Assembly (NCBI GenBank): GCA_964533705.1
Contig: CAZHMN010000008.1
Span: 1-54,659 of the forward strand
DNA from: CAZHMN01 sp964533705
GTDB lineage: Bacteria > Electryoneota > B3-LCP
Length of the DNA stretch: 54,659 nucleotides
Direction of reading: 5' to 3'
Position numbers and translations under genes: made by a program. Positions 1 through 7,611 of the stretch are shown here, piece after piece. The notes below the pieces were generated by a model. The model did no database searches and had not been told where the DNA came from. It was given only the letters and a program-made list of their open reading frames with translations. Every line of letters starts with the position of its first letter. The stretch's first letter is position 1.

Positions 1-368
1 CGGAGCAGTTTGCCGCAGGCACTCTTGACGAATTCGTTATCGTCGCGGCGATATTCCAGCAGCTTGCCGACGTCGTGCAGGATGCCTCCGGCGATCAGGT
101 AATCGAAGTTGATTCTGTAATGATCGCCGTACTGTTCCTCCATGATTTTGGCGCAGGCCAACGCCATCCGGGTTACCGCCCTGGTGTGCTGACGAAAGCT
201 GACCTTCGTTCCCCTGATGAGCAGCGTAAAGGGGATAACGTCCAGGTCTTCAAGTGACCATCCCCCCAATTTAACGGCGTCCTCAAGGGTGTTCAGGGTT
301 TTTTCCCGGATGTCGGCGTCCTCAATCTGGCCGATTTCGGGAAAGAGTTCAAATAACTTTTCTTTCAT
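1..368 (-). CDS. HD-domain phosphohydrolase, partial (C-terminus beyond left edge)
   Basis: An open frame reads leftward from an ATG at 368 to the window edge with no stop, giving 122 residues of an incomplete protein. Residues about 99-111 read GGILHDVGKLLEY, the HD signature of metal-dependent phosphohydrolases, preceded by a conserved-looking helix with Arg and His (SFRQHTRAVTRMA) that usually supplies the first metal ligand. Substrate cannot be told; HD proteins of this size hydrolyse nucleotides, cyclic dinucleotides or act on tRNA ends. It follows the lipoprotein gene that stops at 390 by only 21 bases and is probably the last visible member of the same leftward transcription unit. No strong ribosome binding site is seen. 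Family assignment is firm, function open. Confidence 0.8.
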   Translation of the reverse strand, partial: MKEKLFELFPEIGQIEDADIREKTLNTLEDAVKLGGWSLEDLDVIPFTLLIRGTKVSFRQHTRAVTRMALACAKIMEEQYGDHYRINFDYLIAGGILHDVGKLLEYRRDDNEFVKSACGKLL

Positions 369-389
369 ATTCAAACTGTGTGTGTAATT

Positions 390-1805
390 TTATCTGTTAG
401 CTATTCTTGCCGTATTTCGCTGATTAAAGCTGCCCGGCGAGCCTAATTTTATTCCCGTTATATCGGGGTCTTCGCCGTAGTCCAGTGCGTCCAGCAGGTT
501 GTCCTCTGTGTCCAGCAACTCCAGGCGGTAATCATAAACGTCCAGGGTTGATCCGGCTGTGATGATGAAAGACTGGGCGTCCTGGTTGCCCAGGCCTTCA
601 ATTTCATAGGTGTAAAAAGGCCAGACGTTGGTCACGATACCCGCGGCATTGCGTTCTCGCACTACGACTTTGACAAGAACCGCATCAGGGTGAGCGTCGG
701 CATCCCACCACAGTTCGATGGATTCGAAGAAGCCGTCCGGATTGCCTGCCGGGAGTTCGTCCACGCCGTTGGCCGTCCAGGCATCGTCGAACCAGGCGAA
801 GAATCCTTCCACGTCTTCCAGTTTCACCCCGGTGAGGCTGGGGATCGAGTTATAGGGGATATACTGAAGTATGGTTCCGTCCGCTCCGTGCAGTTCGACC
901 CGGATGTTATAGGTATCCTTCGTCATGAGCGGCAGGGTGAAGGAGAGGGTGTCGTCCTGGCCAACATTTCTGGTCACCAGATCGGTGCTGTCCAGCACTT
1001 CAGCTCCTCCGAGCACGGGAATAATGCCGATTATCAACCTGAGATCAACGGAGGCGCCGGAAGTCAGGACCGGCTGCCAGTGGACATTGAACTGCGACCA
1101 GAAGCCGTCCTCATCGCTGTCAATTAGGCCTTCGCCGTAGACGTCCAGATCTACTTCAACGGATGCAGAGTAAATGGCAAAGTCCCATTTCGCCGTATCG
1201 GAATAAGCTTCGGATGAATCTTTGGCCACGACTTTGAAAAGATAGGAGCTTCCCGGATTAAATCCGCTGAAGCTTGCCGTCGTATCCGTCGTCCAATTAA
1301 GGTTATCGTCCAGACCGGCGTAATATCCCGCCAGATTGCCGTCGGGATCTGTGCCCTGCCAGGTGAAGGTCGCCAGATCCGAAGCGAAGATGCTGTCCGG
1401 AGGGCCGGAGAGTATGGTTACATCGGGGGGAATGTTCTGTGCCCCGGCCAGAACTTCAAAATGCCGGATGGAGGTGTCGGAACGAACGCCATCGCTGTCT
1501 ATGGCGAAAAGCTGGAAGGTGTGTGAGGTCCCTTGATCGAAGTTACCGTAAGAGGTAGAGGTCTCCGGTGTGAAGTTCAAATCATCATCTAAACCGGCGT
1601 AATAACCGGAGAGATTTCCATCCGGATCGTATCCCTCCCAGGAAAACTCGATGGTCTGGTCAAAGTAGATGCTAGCCGGAGTATCGGAAGTAATCATGAC
1701 GGCCGGAGGCCTGTTCCGGGAAGAGGTGCTGTCGTCATCACACCCCCACAGAAACGCCAAACCGACCCATAATCCGCAAAAAGCAATGCGAGTCACCGCG
1801 CCCAT
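390..1805 (-). CDS. lipoprotein with two Ig-like repeats
   Basis: A 471-residue predicted lipoprotein. The N-terminus has a hydrophobic signal ending in the lipobox LWGC with the acylated cysteine at residue 22, followed by DDD, which may influence sorting. Two beta-sandwich repeats (about 33-120 and 126-212) share the near-identical core DPDGNL(S/A)GYYAGLDD and then an Asn-containing turn, suggesting internal duplication. Residues 215-460 form another all-beta region containing DSDEDGFWSQF, resembling calcium-binding DxDxDG loops seen in cell-surface anchor-type domains. No catalytic motif is visible. It lies 24 bases downstream of pdxJ on the same strand. Likely an envelope or surface structural/binding protein; exact role unknown. 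Confidence 0.8.
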   Translation of the reverse strand: MGAVTRIAFCGLWVGLAFLWGCDDDSTSSRNRPPAVMITSDTPASIYFDQTIEFSWEGYDPDGNLSGYYAGLDDDLNFTPETSTSYGNFDQGTSHTFQLFAIDSDGVRSDTSIRHFEVLAGAQNIPPDVTILSGPPDSIFASDLATFTWQGTDPDGNLAGYYAGLDDNLNWTTDTTASFSGFNPGSSYLFKVVAKDSSEAYSDTAKWDFAIYSASVEVDLDVYGEGLIDSDEDGFWSQFNVHWQPVLTSGASVDLRLIIGIIPVLGGAEVLDSTDLVTRNVGQDDTLSFTLPLMTKDTYNIRVELHGADGTILQYIPYNSIPSLTGVKLEDVEGFFAWFDDAWTANGVDELPAGNPDGFFESIELWWDADAHPDAVLVKVVVRERNAAGIVTNVWPFYTYEIEGLGNQDAQSFIITAGSTLDVYDYRLELLDTEDNLLDALDYGEDPDITGIKLGSPGSFNQRNTARIANR

Positions 1806-1829
1806 AATTTCCCCGTATTTTTCCTTTTC

Positions 1830-2543
1830 TTAGCGATCAATCAAGTATCGCAGATCTTCAATCGCCTTGGGTAGTCCCACCATGACCGCCCTGGCGATGA
1901 TGGAGTGCCCGATGTTCAATTCCTGTATTTCCGGGATGGCAGCGACGGCCATTACGTTGTGGTAATTCAACCCGTGCCCGGCTGCCACGAACAAACCCAT
2001 TTTGGCGGCCGCGATGGCGGCGGAAGCCAGCTCATCCAGCGCCATCTCCCGGGCTTGTTCCTCTCTGCTTTCCGAATAAGGACCGGTATGTAATTCGACG
2101 GCATCGGCGCCGATTTTCGCCGATTCTTTCACCGCGTTCAGGTTGGGATCAATAAAAAGGCTCACCTCAATGCCCGAGGTTTTCAGCGTCTGAACGGCGT
2201 CCTTCAGCTTGGATGATTGCCCGATAACGTCGAGACCGCTTTCAGTGGTTCTCTCCTCGCGTTTTTCCGGCACGAAAGTCACTACTTCGGGTTTGACCAG
2301 CAGGGCTTTTTCGATCATCTCCTGAGTGGCCGCCATTTCCATGTTCAGCCGGGTGTGAACCACCTGCCTGATCAACTCCAGGTCGCGATCCTGGATGTGG
2401 CGGCGATCTTCCCGCAGGTGACAGACGATGCTGTCCGCACCGGCTTGGAGGGCTAATATTGCAGCCGCGACAGGGTCGGGTTCCACGCCGCCCCGCGCCT
2501 GCCTGATCGTGGCAACGTGATCAACATTGACGCCAAGTTTCAT
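1830..2543 (-). CDS. pdxJ: pyridoxine 5'-phosphate synthase PdxJ
   Basis: PdxJ condenses 3-amino-1-hydroxyacetone 1-phosphate with deoxyxylulose 5-phosphate to make pyridoxine 5'-phosphate, the last ring-forming step of the DXP-dependent vitamin B6 pathway, in the cytosol. The 237-residue length is normal. The N-terminus MKLGVNVDHVATIRQARGG is the family signature, and CHLREDRRHI, ElHTGPYS-type and GHGLNYHN motifs (phosphate and substrate loops of the TIM barrel) are all present. It sits between two lipoprotein genes in one leftward unit, with a 100-base gap upstream and 24 bases downstream, so it appears to be a housekeeping gene inside an envelope-protein run rather than part of a B6 operon. 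Confidence 0.97.
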   Translation of the reverse strand: MKLGVNVDHVATIRQARGGVEPDPVAAAILALQAGADSIVCHLREDRRHIQDRDLELIRQVVHTRLNMEMAATQEMIEKALLVKPEVVTFVPEKREERTTESGLDVIGQSSKLKDAVQTLKTSGIEVSLFIDPNLNAVKESAKIGADAVELHTGPYSESREEQAREMALDELASAAIAAAKMGLFVAAGHGLNYHNVMAVAAIPEIQELNIGHSIIARAVMVGLPKAIEDLRYLIDR

Positions 2544-2643
2544 ATTTTCGTTCCTGAGCTATAATCTATTTATTGCAGATAGCGTCAAAAGACAGTAATC
2601 GGTGTTAGTTCGCTGCGAGCGATTCAGTTCGTCTTCGCGGTGA

Positions 2644-3165
2644 TCAGAAATAGGTGTTGTCCTTCCAGGTGATGAGGCGAAACTGATCACCTATTTCCTT
2701 GAGAACCGTGAAACGCGCCACACCGTAAAGATCGTACGAAGAAGAACCGTCCGAGGTATAAAGTGAAAGATTGAAACTCACGTCGAATTCCATACTGGAA
2801 TCTTCTTCGGCAAATTCACTGACGGCGCCGGGGATGGCGTACCAGGTCAAGCTTATCTCGTCGAAATTGCGGAAGAGCCCGCCGGTCGCCTTCAGGTCGG
2901 TATCCCGTCCCCACTGGTCGTCGCGGGCGTTCTCCACGTCATAATAGAGGAAAACGAAATTGTCATCCAGGCAATTCGAGTAGCGCAGCGAATCCTGGAG
3001 GACGTAGGAATTGCGGAAGTTTTCCAGCAGTTCCCCGACGGTCTGCTGGTCGGTCCAGAGCGATTCTGAAGGATCCCCGGTAACCGGCGCGAAGGGATTC
3101 AGGCAGCCGGAAGAGATCACACACAGTGAAATAATAATAATTATTTTATAGCTGCTGTTTTCCAT
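2644..3165 (-). CDS. small hypothetical lipoprotein
   Basis: A 173-residue protein with an unusually isoleucine-rich signal (KIIIIISLCVISSGC) and acylated Cys at residue 21. The mature part reads like a SnoaL/NTF2-type cone fold: an N-terminal helix (TVGELLENFRNSYVLQD), a segment with short aromatic strands (NFVFLYYD, LTWYAIPG) and a C-terminal strand pair ending ITWKDNTYF. The layout matches the neighbouring lipoprotein that ends at 3219, with a tryptophan-led 'TQVE/TVGE' helix followed by 'Y..C..F'. No catalytic residues can be named. It is probably translated from its own leader as well as by read-through, because a perfect 16-base palindrome containing TATAAT lies 22 bases upstream of the start. 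Function unknown. Confidence 0.75.
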   Translation of the reverse strand: MENSSYKIIIIISLCVISSGCLNPFAPVTGDPSESLWTDQQTVGELLENFRNSYVLQDSLRYSNCLDDNFVFLYYDVENARDDQWGRDTDLKATGGLFRNFDEISLTWYAIPGAVSEFAEEDSSMEFDVSFNLSLYTSDGSSSYDLYGVARFTVLKEIGDQFRLITWKDNTYF

Positions 3166-3186
3166 TTCCCAGCCTATGCAGTCTCT

Positions 3187-3202
3187 GTGATTATATAATC
3201 AC
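3187..3202. repeat. perfect 16-base palindrome between two lipoprotein genes
   Basis: The sequence GTGATTATATAATCAC is a perfect inverted repeat with no loop. It contains TATAAT on both strands, and the minus-strand copy lies about 25 bases upstream of the lipoprotein start at 3165, a sensible place for a minus 10 box. It resembles Crp/Fnr-family operators in having GTGA and TCAC arms, but the central spacing is 8 rather than 6 bases. It could be an operator, a promoter element or a small hairpin. Confidence 0.5.
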
Positions 3203-3218
3203 CCGGCTGTATAAAAGG

Positions 3219-3809
3219 CTAATACAAACCCGCCTTTAATTCCGTCCAGGAAGGCGATCCCTCGACGTCCTCCCAGCGGTAGATGGCCCAGTAGCCGATG
3301 TCGGTTTTGGCCAGGTAGAAATCCGCTTTTCCCGATACTTCCTGCGGGAGCGTGGGATCGCTGACCGGTACCACCAGATTGTATTCCTGCGTGACCCGGA
3401 CGGAATCTTCATTCCCGTAAACCAGAGGCGCTTCAACCTGGCTGAACGCCAGAAATCCCGGCGATTCTGGCGTCAGCAGGGAGAAGAGGTACTCTATCGT
3501 CTGTTGCTCTTCTTCATAGCCCCAGGGTTCGGATACCGGCCATCCCGTCACGCTGGGATTGGGCACGAACAGGAACGGCAGATCCGAGTTGTCCGGCGAA
3601 AAAAAGCAGCGCAGGTAGTGGTCGCTGTTGAGTTCAGCTATAGCCTGAATCATATTCTGGAAGACAATCTCCACCTGAGTGGGCTGGATCCAGGGCGAAC
3701 CCGAATCGAGTGGGGATTCCGTCGAACGGGTGCTGAAGAGATCGCAGGCAACGAATAATATTGCCATCATCCCAACGGTACCTGTTATCGCCGCTACCCT
3801 CATCCTCAT
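3219..3809 (-). CDS. hypothetical lipoprotein, likely paralogue of the next gene
   Basis: A 196-residue protein with a signal and lipobox FVAC (Cys 22). After a Ser/Thr-rich linker come a helix (TQVEIVFQNMIQAIAELN), the motif DHYLRCFF, a segment with an LLTPESPG turn and two terminal strands (FYLAKTDIGYWAIYRWED), again consistent with an NTF2/SnoaL-like cone. The order of elements parallels the adjacent 173-residue lipoprotein, pointing to a tandem duplication that has diverged. Ribosome binding site AGGTGG sits seven bases before the ATG. It is the first gene of the leftward lipoprotein-pdxJ unit and starts just downstream of the terminator hairpin at 3860-3877. Function unknown. Confidence 0.75.
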   Translation of the reverse strand: MRMRVAAITGTVGMMAILFVACDLFSTRSTESPLDSGSPWIQPTQVEIVFQNMIQAIAELNSDHYLRCFFSPDNSDLPFLFVPNPSVTGWPVSEPWGYEEEQQTIEYLFSLLTPESPGFLAFSQVEAPLVYGNEDSVRVTQEYNLVVPVSDPTLPQEVSGKADFYLAKTDIGYWAIYRWEDVEGSPSWTELKAGLY

Positions 3810-3845
3810 GCCAATCCACCTGATTTATTTACAAGATAAGCAACT

Positions 3846-3851
3846 ATTATA
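3846..3851 (-). promoter_or_regulatory. possible minus 10 box for the lipoprotein-pdxJ unit
   Basis: A perfect TATAAT on the minus strand lies about 37 bases upstream of the lipoprotein start at 3809. No good minus 35 box is found at the usual distance, where the upstream terminator stem lies, so the assignment is weak. Confidence 0.3.
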
Positions 3852-3880
3852 AAAAAATCAAGCGGCAAACGCCGCTTTTT
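3851..3880 (-). terminator. bidirectional Rho-independent terminator
   Basis: The stem AAGCGGC (3860-3866), loop AAAC and stem GCCGCTT (3871-3877) are perfectly paired. On the minus strand the hairpin is followed by GATTTTTTT, so it ends the four-gene operon whose last gene stops at 3932. The plus-strand side also carries a run of five T, so it could work in both directions. Confidence 0.8.
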
Positions 3881-3931
3881 AAATGCTTTATTGAGGTTTC
3901 GACCGCTTATCTATGCACCTAAGATCTATTT

Positions 3932-5032
3932 TTATGCCCGGATATTGCCTTTTAGTTCCCGATAGACGGTCAGAAGCGCGTCGGCGAGAAAGTCGAAGTC
4001 CTCGGCAGCGATATTGGGGTAATGCCCGATCCTCAAGTACTTTTCAGGATCGTTGCCCAATCCTTTTCCGATGACGATTCCGTAGTTTTCCTTCAGAAAG
4101 GATAGCCAGTTTGAGGCATTGTTATCGGCAAGTTGCAGAATGGTGAAGCAAGGAGATAAGAAAGCAGGATTGCCGAAGATTTTTAAATCTCCTTGAGAAA
4201 TCTTATTCCTGAAATTGAGCGCTTTTTCCTGCAACTTCCCGAAATATTCGTCCTGCCCTTCTTTATTTATGTCATTCAGTACCTGCGTTAAGCAGTGAAG
4301 GGCGAGTAGATTGGGGCTCCACAAGTACTGGCTTTTCATAGAAACGGAGATCAGCCTCTCCATGTCGAAGAAGTAGGACCATTTACGATGGGCCTTTGCA
4401 ACGAAGCGGCTGTCCGCAACGATGAAACTCAATCCCGGGGGACATAGAAGAGATTTATAGGTGGAAGCAATGAAGCAATTGATCCCCCAATCCTTCAATC
4501 TGCATTCGACCGAGCCGATGGACGAAATTCCATCAACGATCGTCGTGGCCTTCAACGATTTGCCGACGTCTCCGAACAGGGCTATGTCATTCAGGACGCC
4601 GGAGGACGTTTCCAGGTGCGTGCAGATCAGCACGTCAGCGTTTTGCTTGTTAGCGAATTCGACGAATTTGTCGGAATGAATAATGCTAAACGGTTCGCCG
4701 AAGGGGAGCTCAAAGGCGCTGACGTTTCTAAGATGATAGCGAGCCACCTCAAAAAGCCGCTCGCCGAAGTAGCCGTTGCGGACGACCACGGCCTTAGTAT
4801 CGCCTGGAAGCGCGGCGATGGCGCACTCCACCGCTCCGGTGCCCGCAGTCGATAACAGTAGAACGTTTGCATCCGTTTGGCAAAATTCCTGCAACCCGAC
4901 TGATACGTCTCGTATCAACGAGGAGAATTCTGCATCACGCGGATACAGGTAGGGTTTCGTCAAAAACTGTTCCCAGGAGCTTCTGGCGTCGGCTGCGCCG
5001 GGGGAGAAATTACGGTAGATTGGATTGGTCAC
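3932..5032 (-). CDS. class V PLP-dependent aminotransferase (AEP/serine-pyruvate type)
   Basis: A 366-residue fold-type I aminotransferase. The Schiff-base lysine is Lys193 in ASTYKSLLCPPGL, Asp167 in VDGISSIG would hold the PLP pyridine nitrogen, and the phosphate loop STAGTGAVE is at 61-69. The overall pattern (GYFGER, HLETSSGVLND) is closest to 2-aminoethylphosphonate:pyruvate and serine/alanine:glyoxylate transaminases. Start is a GTG at 5032. It is the last gene of an operon with a RidA-like protein, a zinc alcohol dehydrogenase and a KdsA-like synthase, 18 bases after the latter. No phosphonate genes accompany it. I infer that it aminates a carbonyl made by the neighbouring dehydrogenase; the true substrate is unknown. 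Confidence 0.85.
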   Translation of the reverse strand: MTNPIYRNFSPGAADARSSWEQFLTKPYLYPRDAEFSSLIRDVSVGLQEFCQTDANVLLLSTAGTGAVECAIAALPGDTKAVVVRNGYFGERLFEVARYHLRNVSAFELPFGEPFSIIHSDKFVEFANKQNADVLICTHLETSSGVLNDIALFGDVGKSLKATTIVDGISSIGSVECRLKDWGINCFIASTYKSLLCPPGLSFIVADSRFVAKAHRKWSYFFDMERLISVSMKSQYLWSPNLLALHCLTQVLNDINKEGQDEYFGKLQEKALNFRNKISQGDLKIFGNPAFLSPCFTILQLADNNASNWLSFLKENYGIVIGKGLGNDPEKYLRIGHYPNIAAEDFDFLADALLTVYRELKGNIRA

Positions 5033-5050
5033 AATTTGGGCTTCTTGAAC

Positions 5051-5872
5051 TTACAATGATTCGGTCATCTCTTTATCGAATCTATTCAAAAGACTGCGAA
5101 TGTCAAGGAACGATTTGACGAGATCTCGTAAATTCTTCAGGGGGTAACAGACCACTGAATCGCAGAGCGCCTCGGCGGGCCTGACGTGAGTTTCGACGAA
5201 AAGACCATCGGCGCCAACGGCCGCGGCGCACCGGGTCAGCAGCCCTATCGCTTCCGGCGTCCCTCCCCCTGGATCATCTGAGCGCCGGGAGACATTCCTG
5301 ACGGAGTGGGTTGCGTCAAAAATGACGGGATAGCCAAAGGATTTTAGGATTGCAATGGAGCGGAAATCCACAATTGTATCAGCATAGCCGAACTGATTGC
5401 CGCGCTCGGTAACGTAAACATCTTCGTTGCCACGCGAAGCGACTTTCTCAATTGAATAGTACATGTCATCTGCCGTCACGAAATGGCCTTTTTTAATGTT
5501 GATCGTTTTTCCCGTATCCCCGGCGGCATGCAGAATATCGGTGTTTTTGCAGAGCAAGGCCGGTATTTGGATGACGTCCAGGATTTCGGCGGCTCGCTCA
5601 ACCTCGCGGACTTCGTGAACGTCAGAGGTCACCGGCAGGTTGAATTCACATTTGACGTGATAGAGCAGTTCCAGTCCCTTTTCAATTCCGACCCCGTGGA
5701 ACGAGTTCTCCCGCGTGCGATTCGCCTTGGCGTAAGATCCTTTGAAGATGACAGGGATGTTGAAGTCTTCGCTCAGGGATCTCAACTCGGCGGCGATCCA
5801 AAAGGTGATCTCTTCTGTCTCCAGAGCGCAGGGGCCGGCGATTAAGAGCGGCAGTCCAGTTATACCAGGCAT
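5051..5872 (-). CDS. kdsA: divergent 3-deoxy-8-phosphooctulonate synthase (KdsA family)
   Basis: A 273-residue TIM-barrel enzyme of the KDO8P/DAHP synthase family, which condenses phosphoenolpyruvate with an aldose phosphate. IAGPCALE (Cys15), DATHS (His189), FVETH (Glu227) and Asp238 match the ligands of the metal-dependent class known from Aquifex. However, positions normally fixed in KDO8P synthases differ: the KANRSS/KANRTS loop reads KANRTR (49-54), the following SFRG reads SFHG, the (C/A)RQTD motif reads CKNTD (108-112), and the SGGxR loop reads GGGTP (202-206). These loops contact the aldose phosphate, so substrate may be altered. KdsC and KdsD homologues lie elsewhere in the window. 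It is co-transcribed with dehydrogenase and aminotransferase genes. Family certain; exact reaction not. Confidence 0.85.
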   Translation of the reverse strand: MPGITGLPLLIAGPCALETEEITFWIAAELRSLSEDFNIPVIFKGSYAKANRTRENSFHGVGIEKGLELLYHVKCEFNLPVTSDVHEVREVERAAEILDVIQIPALLCKNTDILHAAGDTGKTINIKKGHFVTADDMYYSIEKVASRGNEDVYVTERGNQFGYADTIVDFRSIAILKSFGYPVIFDATHSVRNVSRRSDDPGGGTPEAIGLLTRCAAAVGADGLFVETHVRPAEALCDSVVCYPLKNLRDLVKSFLDIRSLLNRFDKEMTESL

Positions 5873-5911
5873 GCTTTGGTCGCCTTATAAGATATGAATT
5901 AGCTGATCTAA

Positions 5912-6931
5912 TTAATCACGACTGATCTGTATGATCGTTTTTCCGTACTGGGAAGTATCCAGATTGGTGAAAACGTCGTTTATTATTGACAAGGATTCGA
6001 TCGTAATCAATTGATTATAATCCTCGCGCCAGTGCGACGCTAATAATTGAATCGCCTGGGTGAACGGACTTCCGTCTCCGTTTAGGTTGGAGAATTTAAT
6101 GGTGCAACCTTTGGGGGCGATCTCCTCGGGCAGATGCACATTCTGTCCCCGATAGCGGCTGCTGACGATGATTCTGCCCGCGTTTTGCACCGCTGCTACG
6201 GCGTAATCAAAGCCCTCGGCCTGACCCGAGGCCTCGAAGACCAGCGAGTATTTCGCCAGGGTGGGTGGATTCGAAAGAGGGGAGATCGTTTCCCTGAGAA
6301 CGGAGGCTAAATTGCGCAGTTTATCGCGGTTGGGATCATAAACCTCGATCTTCAACTTCGGAAAGAGCCACGATAGCGCCAGGGATAGCAAAGTTCCCTG
6401 CCCCCCGCCTCCGAGGATGAGGATGCGATCAGATCGCTGAACCTTTGATAACTTCAAGGCGTGAAGTGCGCATGAAAGGGGTTCGATCAATGCGCCCAGG
6501 TAAGAGTGCGGAAAATCCGGAATTTGATGGAGGTAGGAATGGTGAATGTCAACGTAGTGGGCGAAACCCCTCGGGTTGAACAGATTGACGCTGTTCGATA
6601 CGCAGAAGTTGGATAGACCGCTTTTGCAGAATTTGCATTGGCCACAACGGTAGTTGGGATCGACCGCCACTTTTTCGCCGCGGTGAAAACTGCTGACGCT
6701 CTCTCCAACTAAGGCGATTGATCCGCAGTATTCGTGTCCCAGGGTGTGGGGATAATTGACGTCCGATTTTCCCTGAAACGTTGCTAAATCGCCGCCGCAG
6801 ATACTGCAGAAGTCCACTTTTAAGCGGACGAAATCGGGCCGGGGCAGGGTGGGCGGCAGTTGTACCTCCCGTATCTGAATCAGCCCGGGATGCTGCAACA
6901 GCGCGTAGCGGTTTGTTTGTACGCCAGACAT
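5912..6931 (-). CDS. zinc-dependent alcohol dehydrogenase (MDR family)
   Basis: A 339-residue medium-chain dehydrogenase/reductase. The catalytic zinc site is visible as CSICGGD (Cys45) and GHEYCG (His66-Glu67), and the structural zinc site as Cys96, Cys99, Cys102 and Cys110 in CGQCKFCKSGLSNFC. The cofactor loop LILGGGGQG and the downstream EVYDPN, with an acidic residue after the second strand, suggest NAD rather than NADP. It resembles sorbitol/threonine dehydrogenase-type enzymes acting on polyols or sugar alcohols. It lies 39 bases upstream of the KdsA-like gene and 45 bases downstream of the RidA-like gene. In context it may oxidise a hydroxyl of the sugar acid made by the synthase, creating the carbonyl used by the aminotransferase. 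Confidence 0.88.
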   Translation of the reverse strand: MSGVQTNRYALLQHPGLIQIREVQLPPTLPRPDFVRLKVDFCSICGGDLATFQGKSDVNYPHTLGHEYCGSIALVGESVSSFHRGEKVAVDPNYRCGQCKFCKSGLSNFCVSNSVNLFNPRGFAHYVDIHHSYLHQIPDFPHSYLGALIEPLSCALHALKLSKVQRSDRILILGGGGQGTLLSLALSWLFPKLKIEVYDPNRDKLRNLASVLRETISPLSNPPTLAKYSLVFEASGQAEGFDYAVAAVQNAGRIIVSSRYRGQNVHLPEEIAPKGCTIKFSNLNGDGSPFTQAIQLLASHWREDYNQLITIESLSIINDVFTNLDTSQYGKTIIQISRD

Positions 6932-6976
6932 TGAACCAGATCTAAAATCAATTACGGATGAACAAAGGCTCGGCCA

Positions 6977-7384
6977 CTATTTCAATTTAACTGCCGTTAC
7001 GGCGACCTCTACCAAACAGCCCTTTTTGGAAAGACAATTGACTTCCACCAGGGTTGAGACTGGCTTGCATTTCGCGAAATATCGGTTGCGTACTTTGCTG
7101 ATAACAGGAAAATCATTCATATCAGTTACGTAGATTTGCGCTTTCACGATGTCATTAATCGTAGCTCCTGCTTCCGCGAGAATTTTGCGAATGCTTTCGA
7201 ACACGTATTCCGTTTGTTTCTCCGGATCGCCGGGTGCAACGACGTTCTCGTTCGAATCCATCGCCTTCTGACCTGTGAGGAAAATCAGGTCCGCGCCCGG
7301 AAGGGGAACCTTGATCCCGTGCGAATATTCGCCCATCAGCGCGGTGAAATCCCCTTCGGGCTGGAGATACTCAAAAGAAGCCAT
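6977..7384 (-). CDS. RidA/YjgF-family protein lacking the deaminase arginine
   Basis: A 135-residue Rid-family protein, normal length, trimeric in known relatives. The family pattern is clear: FLTGQ, GDPEKQTEYVFESIRKILAEAG and the C-terminal VEVAVTAV strand. In RidA proper the arginine of VEVARLP binds and activates the imine; here the segment reads VEVNCL with Cys117 in that place, so classical 2-aminoacrylate deaminase activity is doubtful. Such arginine-less Rid proteins belong to other subclasses whose roles are mostly unknown. It is the first gene of the operon, with a good ribosome binding site (AAAGGAGTG on the minus strand). Its presence fits chemistry with enamine or imine intermediates around the aminotransferase. 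Confidence 0.85.
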   Translation of the reverse strand: MASFEYLQPEGDFTALMGEYSHGIKVPLPGADLIFLTGQKAMDSNENVVAPGDPEKQTEYVFESIRKILAEAGATINDIVKAQIYVTDMNDFPVISKVRNRYFAKCKPVSTLVEVNCLSKKGCLVEVAVTAVKLK

Positions 7385-7510
7385 CTCGATTCACTCCTTT
7401 ATACTACAAGGGCTTTCTTTTTTACGTATCGGTTAAAATTACTTTTCTACGGGAACCAGAATTGGCCTGTCTGCGCAGAAAAAAATGCGCCTTTTCAGGG
7501 ATCAAACGTG

Positions 7511-7547
7511 CAAAATATAAGCCCAGTCTCTTCCGAGATGGGCTTAT
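7511..7547 (-). terminator. terminator after the dehydrogenase/PorV operon
   Basis: Stem ATAAGCCCA (7517-7525) pairs with TGGGCTTAT (7539-7547), extended by TCTC/GAGA around a TTCC loop, with one bulged base. On the minus strand it is followed by ATTTTG. It lies 65 bases beyond the stop of the dehydrogenase gene and separates that operon from the RidA-led one. The remaining bases of this 227-base gap hold no other gene I can see. Confidence 0.7.
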
Positions 7548-7611
7548 TGTGAAAATCAACTGAGGATGTATCACAACGCTACACCATACCTGGCTACGGT
7601 TTAATCATGGC

